Below are positions 1-9,678 of a stretch of DNA of 64,000 nt, piece after piece; position 1 is the first letter of the stretch; every line of letters starts with the position of its first letter. The DNA comes from Cymodocea nodosa (lineage: Eukaryota > Streptophyta > Magnoliopsida > Alismatales > Cymodoceaceae): contig CM072344.1 of the NCBI GenBank assembly GCA_036874045.1, forward strand, positions 8,404,501 through 8,468,500, given 5' to 3'. A program made the position numbers and the translations under genes. The notes beneath the pieces are model-generated. The model had not been told where the DNA came from, ran no database searches, and saw only the letters and a list, made by a program, of their open reading frames with translations.

Positions 1-1
1 G

Positions 2-322
2 TGGGATGAACTGATGAAATTTCAAATATGGATTATGGAAGACATAAATGAATGGAAGTGGGAAGAGGAGTATATTGAAATAGATGTAAAAATAGAAACT
101 GCTACATTACCTTGGAACCAAAAAGGATCCCTTTCTGCATTACATATCATTAATGGTAATACACTCGTATTTGGAATTTATAATATATTACATGTTTACA
201 AATTAAGAAGGAACAAGAACTGCATTAAAACAGAATTAATAGTAAGAAGAACTATGCCTAAAAAGTTTGCTTGGACTGATACATTTATTCCATTTGTTTC
301 TACTTTTCAATCATGTTCTTAA
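2..322 (+). CDS. C-terminal part of an F-box-associated-domain protein, open at the left edge of the window
   Basis: The reading frame is open from base 2 (codons W-D-E-L) to a stop at 320-322, so the window holds only the C-terminal end. Its pattern fits the end of a plant F-box-associated (FBA) domain: a hydrophobic strand FQIWIMED, an acidic, Trp-containing stretch WKWEEEYIEI, a repeated strand pattern with ALHIINGNTLVFGI, then YKLRR and a closing block FIPFVSTF. In plants such ends belong to F-box proteins, the substrate receptors of SCF ubiquitin ligases. The N-terminal F-box is not in this copy, but an F-box start lies at 14182 in the right-hand copy of the same element. Both sit in the 3' part of the element, upstream of the polypurine tract. 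The family call rests on pattern alone. A diverged envelope-like tail is the main alternative. Confidence 0.5.
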   Translation, partial: WDELMKFQIWIMEDINEWKWEEEYIEIDVKIETATLPWNQKGSLSALHIINGNTLVFGIYNILHVYKLRRNKNCIKTELIVRRTMPKKFAWTDTFIPFVSTFQSCS

Positions 323-2070
323 GCTGTGATTTTGTGTATTTAATGTTGTGTGTATTCTGCATTTATTGTTAAAAAAAAAAAAGAATTTTTTTTGAAGTTT
401 TCATGTTCATTTTTATAAAAAAAAAAAACGAACAAAACAAAATATCAATCCAGTTTGTTGGTATCTGCTCTGGGAAACCAACTAGCTTGCTTGTGAGCCA
501 CCAAAGGCATAGGAGCCTGGGTTCCACACAAAACACTGATTTATTAATATCTGTTAAATGTTATTTTGTTTTATATTTTGCTTTTATCTGTGAATGAAAA
601 GTTTTTCAAAATCAAAAATCAGAATATGCAGAAGGAGATACAAATGAAACAAGGTATGTAACTAATTACTCATCCTGAATTTTAAATCAAGCAAAACTGT
701 ATTTATGCCTGCTACAATTACTATACTTATTGTCACATCTTTTACATTGAGGACAATGCAAAATGTTGGTATGGGGGGGAGGTAATTGAAGTAATAGCCA
801 TGTAAGTTTGTTAATTAAAGAAATTAAAATGGTACTGCAAAGTTTTGAAGAAATTGAAAATTTTTATGAACTTGCTGTAACTATCTGATAAATGAGACTG
901 TAAAATTTTTATAAACTGCTTGAATGTTATATTTAGAAGGCTATATAAGATGCTATTGAAGCAAATCTAGATATAGTATCTTATGTTTTTCTGAATTTCA
1001 TGAGTTTAATAGTTTCATGATTTTAAAATGAAATCAAAATGCTTAATATAAAATCAGTAAATTATCTGAAGTCCTGAAAGAGCTGAGATGTGAATTCTAG
1101 ATTAAATGAAACACATATGATTAAAGATACATTTAATTTGACTGATTGAACTTGTAGAATGATTTATGTGTAGATCTTATTAAACTACAGAAAAAGTATG
1201 AGCTTATTGTTATGGATTCATATTTTCAGTAAATGATAGAAGTAGGACTATATGAGATTGGTGATTACTGCATCTGTATTTCATTAATATATAGTATGTG
1301 ATTAATGTTTTGCTTTGTGTTTGTAGTTTTGATTAGAAAAAAAAAAAGAAAAAAAAAAGAAAAAAAAAAAGGGAAAATTTTGAGAGTTTATTGACTTGTT
1401 TGATCACAAGTCTTTTGTACTTGAGTAGATAGGTATGCAAGGATTGTTGACCTTAAAAAGGACTATTAAAATCTGGCAACCAAATATCTTGATCAGATCT
1501 GGGATTGTTAATTGAAAGCTCGTTACATGGGTACATTAGAAAGCACTTGTATGATTCAAGCTTGTCAAATTAGCTTTTAAAGTACGAAAAGAAAAAAAAA
1601 AAAATACATATACTATTCTGAAAAGATACAAGTGTTTTGTGAAATACAGATATCTTATGAATCAAGTATATTTTTTGTTATCTAGAATTGCTGAAATATG
1701 AATCTGGAATTGACTTTTGAAGTTGTTTAATGGAGATACAATTCTTTATTCTACTTGTCTTAATTAGATTGAATTGGATTGTACTCTGATCCGTATATTG
1801 TTGAAATTTCTTCTAGAAATCTTATGGGAAAATTCAGGATGACAGATGATGAAAAGAAGAACAAACGATAATATAATTAACACCTATATGATGATGATAT
1901 ACTTGGTATGTAATTTACATATATTCTAAGTATATTTGCAGGTTGATTACTGAAGCATACAGAATATATTTTTATGCTAAACAGAAGAAAAACAAAAGGA
2001 GAAGAATTAATTCTAGCACTTTTAAAGACCAATTAATTAGATCTTAGTTTGCTAAGGGACTAGCAAAATT
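323..2070 (+). other. 3' non-coding region of the left-hand A element, copia-like in part
   Basis: No ORF here is convincing; short frames such as 403-597 are low-complexity. An A-rich tract lies at about 1335-1372. From about 900 to 1940 the sequence aligns in order with the region after pol in copia element B (37850-38880). The clearest block is 1379-1560 against 38310-38480, sharing GTTTGATCACAAG, CTTTTGTACTTGAG, AAATCTGGCAACC and GGGTACATTAGAAAGC. The region ends at a purine-rich tract next to the LTR. ACAAG followed by GTATGTAAC at about 645-655 resembles a splice donor. Confidence 0.7.
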
Positions 2071-2084
2071 TAGGTATGGGGGAA
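2071..2084 (+). other. polypurine tract of the left-hand A element
   Basis: TAGGTATGGGGGAA lies 1 nt before the LTR start TGTTTAG. A purine run ending in G's just before a 3' LTR is the plus-strand priming site of LTR retrotransposons. Its presence means the LTR at 2086 is the 3' LTR of an internal region lying to its left. Confidence 0.75.
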
Positions 2085-2710
2085 CTGTTTAGAATGAAAA
2101 AGTGCATATTATTAACGGTTAAATGATGGTTAATTGCATAATATTTAGCTTATCATATAAGAATTAAGCCATTATGTTATAATTGCACTATTATATGCTT
2201 TAATTGAAGAATTTGCTTAATTTGGGGGAATTAATGTTAATTTAGTACATTTATGAATTGTCGGTAAGTTGCAGGCTATGAAATTCTTAAGTATCTGAAT
2301 ATTCTGATATTTCGGATAGTTATGTTTAACATACCGAACAAATTCGGACAGTTATGTTTAATAGACTGAATATGTATCGGATAGTTATGTTTAAATTGCC
2401 GAACAGTTATGTTTTGAGAGAATATTTTATTATTTCCTGAAGTACACGTGTCAAAACCATAATTAATGACTTAAGTGAACTTTCGGTGAGTTATCTATAA
2501 CTATCTGAAATTGCAGCTGGGCATCAGATAGTTATCCCTGTAACTCTCCAAAATCTCTTTTTATTTATAAAATAGCTGAGGACACATGTCATGTTCTAGG
2601 AAATTGACTTCAGTGGATTTTCGGTGAGTTAGCTGTAACTATCCAAAATGCACCTGAGCATCGGATAGTTAAATTTATGCACGTGTTTTATAGTTAAATC
2701 AACGAAGAAA

Positions 2711-2750
2711 GTCCGTTGAGTTATCTGTAACTCCACGGACTATATATTTT
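2711..2750 (+). promoter_or_regulatory. palindrome plus TATA-like box in the LTR of A
   Basis: The arm GTCCGTTGAGTTA, the 4-nt spacer TCTG and the arm TAACTCCACGGAC pair at 12 of 13 positions. The run TATATATTTT follows directly. This is the most promoter-like point of the LTR and the likely start of the R region, judged by position only. Confidence 0.55.
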
Positions 2751-3770
2751 CTAATATACCACTATAGCGGTTGCAAGAACAGACAGTTGGAAGAGAAAAA
2801 TCACGTTTGCACGTATCACGTAGGAATTCAATCGCGTAGGGAGAAGAAAGCATCGCCGTTGATATGAATGAAGGAAATCCAACCGACCATTCAAGTAGAA
2901 GCAGTTATTACTGAAGAAATATAAAAGAAAAGAAGAAAAAAAGAAGAGTGTGTGTGATCGATGGGCGGATAGTGTGTGTAGAGGAGGATCGACGTCGCAA
3001 TTCTCTGAAGTACCACACCAACCATCATCATCACCATCATCACGAACCATCGAAGGTCTGTAAGGATACTTGCCTGATGTCAGGTCGATTTCGAGCCAAA
3101 CATAGTGCCTGACAACCACTGTGAGGAGTGATCGCGTTGCGAGAAGGGAAGCCATTTTCACTAAGCGCCGACTCATATTTCAGGAGATCGTAAAGCTTTT
3201 AGCCTTGGCTTTGGGTTGATGCCTGTATGTTGAAGAGGAGATCATCTTGCAATTCTGGACTCACGATTCTATAGGGAGAGGAGACAGGATTGTAGGTGGT
3301 TTAATTTTCAGTGATGTAATCGCGTTACAAGTAGTGTCGAAAGTATTTACTATCAAGTGAGATTACTTTACATTTCACCTTTCGCCCATTTCCATGTTCA
3401 TATTAAAACAAAAATACCAAAAACAATTTATCTATGTTTGTATGTTGTATTTGAGTATTGTATTGTTTGTGTTGTATCGTGATTAATGTTATCTTTGTCA
3501 GTGTTGTGATTGTTTTATGTTTATTTTAGTTTTACAGTTTACTGAAATTGGTTCGTTCAAAAGACTTAAAGATTTTAATGGTTACTGTTTGAATTATCTG
3601 AATGTTAGTATTGCTCAATGATAAATCTAATGTTAACTAGCATTAAAGAGCTTAATTGATGTTATTTACAATCTATGGAATCGCCCAATGGTTGGCCGAA
3701 TTCCTCTATAAATAGTAGTATTAGAAAGAAAAGACAAGCTCGTGGAGTTAACTTAAGTCCATGAGGTTAG

Positions 3771-3852
3771 TCCGTTGAGTTATCCATAACTCAACGAACT
3801 TAGTCCGTTGAGTTAACTATAATTCAACGGAGAGCTTATTGAATATATAAAT
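3771..3852 (+). promoter_or_regulatory. paired GTTA/TAAC palindromes and second TATA-like box in the LTR of A
   Basis: Two palindromes with 12-nt arms and 4-nt spacers lie side by side (3771-3798 and 3804-3831). Their arms read TCCGTTGAGTTA and near-complements; each pairs at 11 of 12 positions. TATATAAAT follows at 3844-3852. The same arrangement recurs before internal ORFs of A. Confidence 0.5.
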
Positions 3853-4111
3853 TTGACTTTTAACAAACAAACAGTTCTCAAGTTCGTCAGCAATTCCTGG
3901 TGGGATCGACTTGTACTTGCACACTGATACAATAGACACTGTGCACTTACAGTTAAAGTACAAATTGGAATTAATATCTAAATTGTATTAAAGGTTGTTT
4001 GTTTACTTCTAAAAGAAAGAATAGGCGTAAAGATAAATTAACTAAGTAAAAACAGAAGTAACAAATCCAAGTTTTTCTAGTGTAGTGCTAGGAAAACCCG
4101 AACAAGTTTTA

Positions 4112-4129
4112 TGGCACCATTGCCAGGGA
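4112..4129 (+). other. primer-binding site, tRNA-Asp type
   Basis: TGGCACCATTGCCAGGGA matches the complement of the 3' end of plant tRNA-Asp (TGGCGCCGTTGCCGGGGA) except for three G-to-A changes, at positions 5, 8 and 14. Two are at CpG sites. Athila elements use this primer. The inverted copy of the site at 14382-14399 is closer to the tRNA. Confidence 0.9.
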
Positions 4130-4214
4130 ATTGAATTGAATTGAACTGAATTAAATTGAATTGAATAGATATAACCAACTGTTAGAGTAGTTTCATTTTA
4201 ATAGCTAGAGTTGT

Positions 4215-6207
4215 GTGTTTTCTTCTATAATTGAGAATATGACATATGCTTATGCTCAAAGATTTCTGAAACCTGTAATTAGCATATGTGAATTCCGCAA
4301 TTCTGAAGGACACGACATTTCTGATTGTTTGAAATTGAGACATTTACAGATGGTTAGATCCCATGAACAACAAATGAATTATCCTCAATATAATAGAGTT
4401 GAGTACGAGAATCCTATAGTTTACCCAACTGATGGTTAGTATAGAATGTGTAATATGATGAGAGACACTGAAGTTTGGGATAGCTATGACAGACTGGAGC
4501 ATAGTATAGAGCAAAATCTGGACAAACTAGAATACTTTGTGTGTCAACAACAAGAAGTTAACCAAGTAAACTATAAGGAAGCATACTGAGAACCTGAATA
4601 GGATATAATTTACGAAACTGAAAAAAAAAAACATAAAGAAAATTGATCAAAAATTGAATGAAATGAAATTAGATGATCTAGATCAAAAATTAAAAGTATT
4701 AGATGAAAATGCAATGAAAATACAAGTTATGCAACAGGACAATGAAAATTATAATGTTATAAACCTACATAATTTGCAAAATATACAGCAAATAGAAAAT
4801 ACCAATGCAAGATAATTTAACGAATGCACTTTAAAACTAAAAACAATTGAAGATCATAATCACGAAAATGATATACAAAAACATCATGAAAGTAACGAAA
4901 ATCTGGAAGATGTATGTGTAACATTAAGATCTGGAACTGATATACCACCAAGAACTCAAAATGAAAATGATATGAAGGTGGATAAGAGTAAAAATCAAAA
5001 TGATAATGAAAATGTAATAGCTGAAAATCTAGAAATCACTAAAGAACAATCTAAATCTACGAATGAAGCTAAAAATGATCAAACAAATCAACTGAAAGAA
5101 AAAGAGTCTTTGAAATCAAAATCTTTAGCACCCTATCCTGAAAGATTACAATAAACAATTCCTGAAAAACAAGAAAAAATCAGAGAAATTTTTGAAAAAG
5201 TACAAGTTAACATTCCTTTGTTAGATCTATTGCAGAAAATGACACCTTGTGCTACATTTCTTAAGGATTGGTGTACTAAGAAAAGTGAGCGAAAAGTTCT
5301 TAGAAAGGTCCTTTTAGCTGAGCAAAGTAGTTCCTTATTTCTGCCACAAATTCCTAAAAAGTTATCTGATCCTGGAATCCTTGTTATATCATGCACCATA
5401 GGAAATACCATTTTAGAAAGAACATTAATAGACTTAGGTGCAGGTATAAATGTTATGCCAAGTGATATATTTGCATCCTTAGGATTAGAAGCCTTAACTC
5501 GTACTAGTACAGTTAATCAATTAGTTGATAGACGTATAAGATACTCTAGAGGAAAAATAGAGGATGTCTTAATTAAAATCAAAAATTTTATATATCTTAT
5601 TGATATTGTAATTTTGGATTCCCAACAAATTAAGCATAAAAATAGGGGTACATCTTTAATTTTAGGGAGGCCATTTTTAGCAATATCAGGGGCTGTTATA
5701 AATTGTACAACTGGAGTAATGAAGTTAGCATATGGTAATGAGGATACTCAATTAAATATTTTCAAACCAGAAAGGTTTGAGGAGTTAGAAATGTCCTTAC
5801 TTACCATAGACTTTTTAGAGGATGAAGGAGATATGCTAGATGATGTGATTCAAGAAGAATTAAATAGGCAAATCAATTCTGAAATTTTAAACGAAAGTGA
5901 AAGCATAAATATAGAAGGAGATCGGGAAGAAATTAATTTAAAAAATGATGATGTTCAATTAGGAGCTCTAGCTTCTGATGGGCAGCATTTAGAATTAAAA
6001 CTTTTACCTCCTGAATTAACCTATATATTTTTGGAAAATAAACGAACATGTCCAATCATTATTGCTTCAGATTTAAAAGAGGATCAAATAGCTAAATTAA
6101 AAGATGTAGTAAAAAGTTATAAAGAAGCAATAGGATGGACTATAATTGATATAAAAGGGTTAAGTTCAAGTTTATGCTGTCACCACATATATTTAGAAGA
6201 GTGCTAA
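4215..6207 (+). pseudogene. nucleocapsid (zinc knuckle) and aspartic protease part of gag-pol, element A
   Basis: The frame opens at 4215. Codons 25-38 have the spacing of a CCHC zinc knuckle, C-X2-C-X4-H-X4-C, but the second Cys is Arg (C25, R28, H33, C38). Stops and a frame change follow. TLRSG, typical of the Athila gag-protease linker, lies at 4921-4935. From 5218 an open frame of 329 codons holds the protease region with LIDLGAGINVMP, where Athila enzymes have a D-L-G-A active-site motif, then GRPFLA about 100 residues later. The end at 6207 is a frame change before reverse transcriptase. The capsid part of gag is missing here and sits instead at 12651. The role would be RNA packaging and polyprotein cleavage; this copy cannot make a full product. 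Confidence 0.8.
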
Positions 6208-7530
6208 ACTTGTTAGAATTCCTGAGAGGAGATTAAATCCAAACCTTAAAGAAGTAGTCAGGAAGGAAATAGTTAAATGGTTAGATAATGATATAATTTA
6301 TCCGATTTCTAATAGCTCGTGGGTTAGTCCAATCCATGTAGTTCCCAAGAAATCAGGATTAACAGTTATTAGGAATGAAAGTCAAAACTTGATACCTACT
6401 AGAATTCAATCAGGCTGGAGAGTATGTATAGACTATAGGAAGTTGAATGCTGTGACTTGGAAAGATCATTTTCCCTTACCTTTTATAGATCAAATGCTAG
6501 AAAGATTAGTAGGGTAAGAATATTTTTGTTTCCTAGACAGGTATTCAGGGTATAATCAAATTTTAGTAGCATTAGAAGATCAAGAGAAAACAACTTTCAC
6601 CTGTCCTAATAGAACTTATGCTTTTAAAAGAATGCCATTCGGATTATGCAATGCACCAGCTACCTTTCAAAGGTGTGTGTAGGGCATATTTACTAGAATG
6701 ACTGAAGATTTTTTAGAAATATTTATGGATGATTTTACTGTATATGGTAACTCATATGAAGTGTGTTTAAGCAATTTAGACCAAATATTAAAACACTATG
6801 TGGAAAAAAATCTAGTTTTAAATTGGGAAAAATGTCACTTCATGGTTAAACAAGGAATAGTCTTAGGGCATGTTGTTTCTAAAAAAGGGTTGGAAGTAGA
6901 TAAAGCTAAAATAGAAGTAATTTCTAATCTACCAGAACCTAAATCAGTAAAAGATATTAGATCATTTCTAGGACATGCTAGTTTTTATAGAAGATTTATT
7001 AAAGACTTTAGCAAGATAGCTAGACCTTTAACTAATCTATTAAAAGATGTTCCATTTAACTTTGATAAAAATTGCAAGGAAGCATTTTTCAGACTTAAGA
7101 CTAGCTTAATTTCAACTCCTATAATTCAAGCACCTGATTGGAACCATCCATTTGAATTAATGTGCGATGCTTTTGATTTTGCTGCAGGAGTAGTGTTAGG
7201 ACAGAAGATAGAAAAATCTCCTAGAGTGATTCATTATGCAAGCAAAACCTTAAATGATGCTCAAGTTAATTACACAACTACTGAAAAAGAATTATTAGCT
7301 GTTGTGTTTGCTTTAGAAAAGTTTAGATCATATCTGATTGGAGCTAAAGTAATAGTATACATGGATCATTCAGTTCTAAAACATCTAATAAAGAAAAAAG
7401 AAACTAAACCTAGATTGATCCGATGGATATTATTATTGCAAGAATTTGATCTAGAAATTAAAGATAAAAAAGGTTGTGAGAATGTAGTAGCAGATCATTT
7501 ATCAAGATTACAAATAGAAAAATCAAATAT
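6208..7530 (+). pseudogene. reverse transcriptase and RNase H, element A
   Basis: Reverse transcriptase blocks appear in order: VSPIHVVPKK (about 6325), WRVCIDYRKLN (about 6418), FPLPFIDQMLERL (6470), FTCPNRTYAFKRMPFGLCNAPATFQ (about 6595-6670, named by its ends FTCP and TFQ), and the catalytic IFMDDF (6719-6736). The frame is broken near 6200, and stops lie at about 6515 (TAA) and 6680 (TAG). From 6698 the frame is open through the connection and RNase H, with [32 protein letters not shown] (split motif, about 7270-7335) and [13 protein letters not shown]. It reads on into integrase without a break, as in Ty3/gypsy polyproteins. Confidence 0.9.
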
Positions 7531-8885
7531 TGAAATTAAGGATAATTTTCCTGATGAACAATTAATGACCATCAACACAATGCCTTGGTATGCAGACATA
7601 GTTAATTACTTAGTTACTAGTTTAACACCTAAGGATTGGAATAGACAAGTTAAGAAATTATTTTTCTTAAGAGTAAAATACTACTATTGGGAAGACCCAT
7701 ACTTATTTAAGAAATGTTCTGATCTGGTTTTAAAAAGGTGTGTTCGAGGAACTGAATATTCGAGCATATTGTCTTTCTGTCATGACCAAGCTTGCGGAGG
7801 GCATTTTGGTTTAGGGAAAACTGCGCCAAAAATTCTACAGTGTGGGTTTTATTGGCCAACACTATTCAAAGATGCTCATAAATATTGCTTAAGTTGTTTC
7901 AGATGCCAACAAATAGGAGGAATATCAAAGAGGAATATGATGCCTCTTAATCCTATTGTTAAGGTTGAAGTCTTTGATGTGTGGGGAATAGATTTTATGG
8001 GTCCATTTCCTATGTCTAATCAATTTAATTACATATTGTTTGGGGTGGATTATGTATCAAAATGGATAGAAGCTATTCCTATAAAAACTTGACAACAAAG
8101 TGGTAATTCAATTTATAAGAACAAATATATTTGCCAGATTTGGAATACCTAAAGCTATTATCAGTGATAGAGGAACTCATTTCTGTAATAGAAGTTTTAA
8201 AGCCTTAATGAAGAAATATGGAGTAAACCACAAAATTTCAACATCATATCATCCGCAAACAAGTGGACAAGTAGAAAGTGAAAACAAACAAATTAAATTA
8301 ATCTTGGAAAAAGTAGTAAATCCTACTAGAACAGATTAGGCTAATAGATTGATAGATGCACTTTGGGCTTATAGAACTGCTTATAAAACGAGCTTAGGTA
8401 TGTCACCTTTTAGGCTAGTATATGGAAAAAGTTGTCATTTACTTATTGAAATAGAACATAAAGCTTATTGGGCATTAAAAACTCTGAACACTAATTTAAA
8501 TCAAACTGCTCAAAATAGAAAAATGTAATTAATTGAATTAGAAGAATTTAGAAATGAAGCTTATTCGAAGACTGTAAGAGAAAAAGAAAAAATTAAATTT
8601 TGGCATGATAGAAAAATTATTCCTAAAAGCTTTGAAATAGGACAAGAAGTATATCTTTATATGGCTAGACTCCATAACCATCCAAGAAAATTGAAATCTA
8701 AATGGGCAAGACCTTATATAGTTCGAAATGTTTATCCTTATGGAGCTATTGAAATTGAAAATCCTAAAAATCAGAATATATTTAAAGTAAATGTACAAAA
8801 ACTTAAACCTATTCTGAAAACACCAAAAAGCTCCTTTGGAATTATAGAAGAAGTCAGAGTAGAGGACTACTCGAGCTTTACTTAG
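7531..8885 (+). pseudogene. integrase, element A
   Basis: The HHCC zinc-binding domain is visible: H and H in [14 protein letters not shown], then C and C in CLSCFRCQQ (about 7770-7915). The catalytic core has [10 protein letters not shown] (first Asp), then ISDRGTHFCNRSF (second Asp) and SGQVESENKQIK (Glu). A frame change lies between 8092 and 8100, and TAG and TAA stops at about 8337 and 8526. The C-terminal part resembles Athila integrases ([37 protein letters not shown]) and ends at 8885 after a basic stretch. It would insert the cDNA into the genome. Confidence 0.9.
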
Positions 8886-9678
8886 TAAGAAATCAGTTTT
8901 TATGTTTATATATATATATAAAAAAAAACATTAAAAATATATATAAAACATAAAAATCATTGCGGTTCAACCGATTGGATCCATCGGTATGACCGGAACA
9001 TAAAAAAATGTATATTAATTTTCAGAAAAAAATATTGGTTTTACTGAAATATAGTATTGGTTCAACCAAAAGAAAAAATAAATAATAAAAATAAATAAAT
9101 AATAATAAATATCTAGGTCTAACCGAAACATAGTATCGGTTAAACCTATAAAAAATAGAAAAACTATTCTTTGTAATATTTTTATTATTATATTTACTTG
9201 TACGGGGAGTCTGTTGAGTTATGCTTAACTCAACGAGCTTACTTTGTTGAGTCTTGAGTTAGTCAATGAGCTTATTCCGTTGAGTTAACTATAACTCAAC
9301 GGAGTATTATAGCTAAGACCTCGGATAAAATAGTAATAGTTGGTTCGGGAAATGACCCGATTACCCGCCTAAACTTAGGGCTTATTTAAATTAAAACTTA
9401 GGGTTTTGGAGGCATTATCCGGTAAATCATTTAGAATCTAGAACAGTAGAAATCAAAGGGATTCTGTGCTGTTGTGTAACTCCACGATGAGGTAGATGAC
9501 GCCTGAATTCTGGGAAGAGGCAGTGGACACCGCACAGTTTCTAAAGGAATCTGAAGAATGACACACAAGGTAGAAGATCAGAAATACAACGAGAGAAAAA
9601 GAGTTACAGAAGGTAGAATCTAAACTTTTTAGATTAAGAAGAATATTAGTAGATTGTGGTATACAAATACCCTATATA
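8886..9678 (+). promoter_or_regulatory. spacer with palindrome arrays and TATA-like box before the 3' ORF of A
   Basis: There is no gene in this stretch. At 8960-9155 lie several GGTT/AACC palindromes (CGGTTCAACCG, TTGGTTCAACCAA, GGTCTAACCGAAAC against CGGTTAAACC) in AT-rich DNA. At 9211-9302 come palindromes of the LTR type. One of them, 9275-9302, is perfect: arm TCCGTTGAGTTA, spacer ACTA, exact complementary arm. TATTTAAA follows at 9383-9390, about 290 nt before the ATG at 9679. The order array, TATA-like box, ORF suggests an internal promoter. Confidence 0.5.

Larger units (their letters stand above)
2086..4104 (+). mobile_element. LTR of Athila-like Ty3/gypsy element A (forward copy)
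   Basis: The LTR starts TGTTTAGAATG after a polypurine tract and ends CCCGAACA, 7 nt before a tRNA-Asp-type primer site; its length is 2019 bp. Both limits are confirmed by an inverted copy at 14407-16423. The U3 part (2086 to about 2740) carries G-boxes (CACGTG at about 2447 and 2673) and palindromes of the GTTA-spacer-TAAC type. A TATA-like run follows at 2741-2750, and a second palindrome pair plus TATATAAAT lie at 3771-3852. Between 3890 and 3960 is a stretch (TGGGATCGACTTGTACTTGC, then ACAATAGACACTGTGCACTT) that recalls the 3' end of Athila LTRs; element H has a similar one. The LTR is both the 3' LTR of the copy to the left and the 5' LTR of the copy to the right. Confidence 0.9.

Noticed and set aside
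460..530. tRNA-like or SINE-like look of GAGCCTGGGTTCCACAC
   Set aside because: No complete A and B boxes or cloverleaf can be built, and the match to GGTTCNANNC is poor.
5133..5411. Minus-strand frame opposite the protease region
   Set aside because: It is the antisense shadow of the Athila protease frame, which has clear family motifs.
8890..8960. AT microsatellite and A-runs after integrase as a functional terminator
   Set aside because: Simple-sequence AT runs are common here and carry no specific signal.
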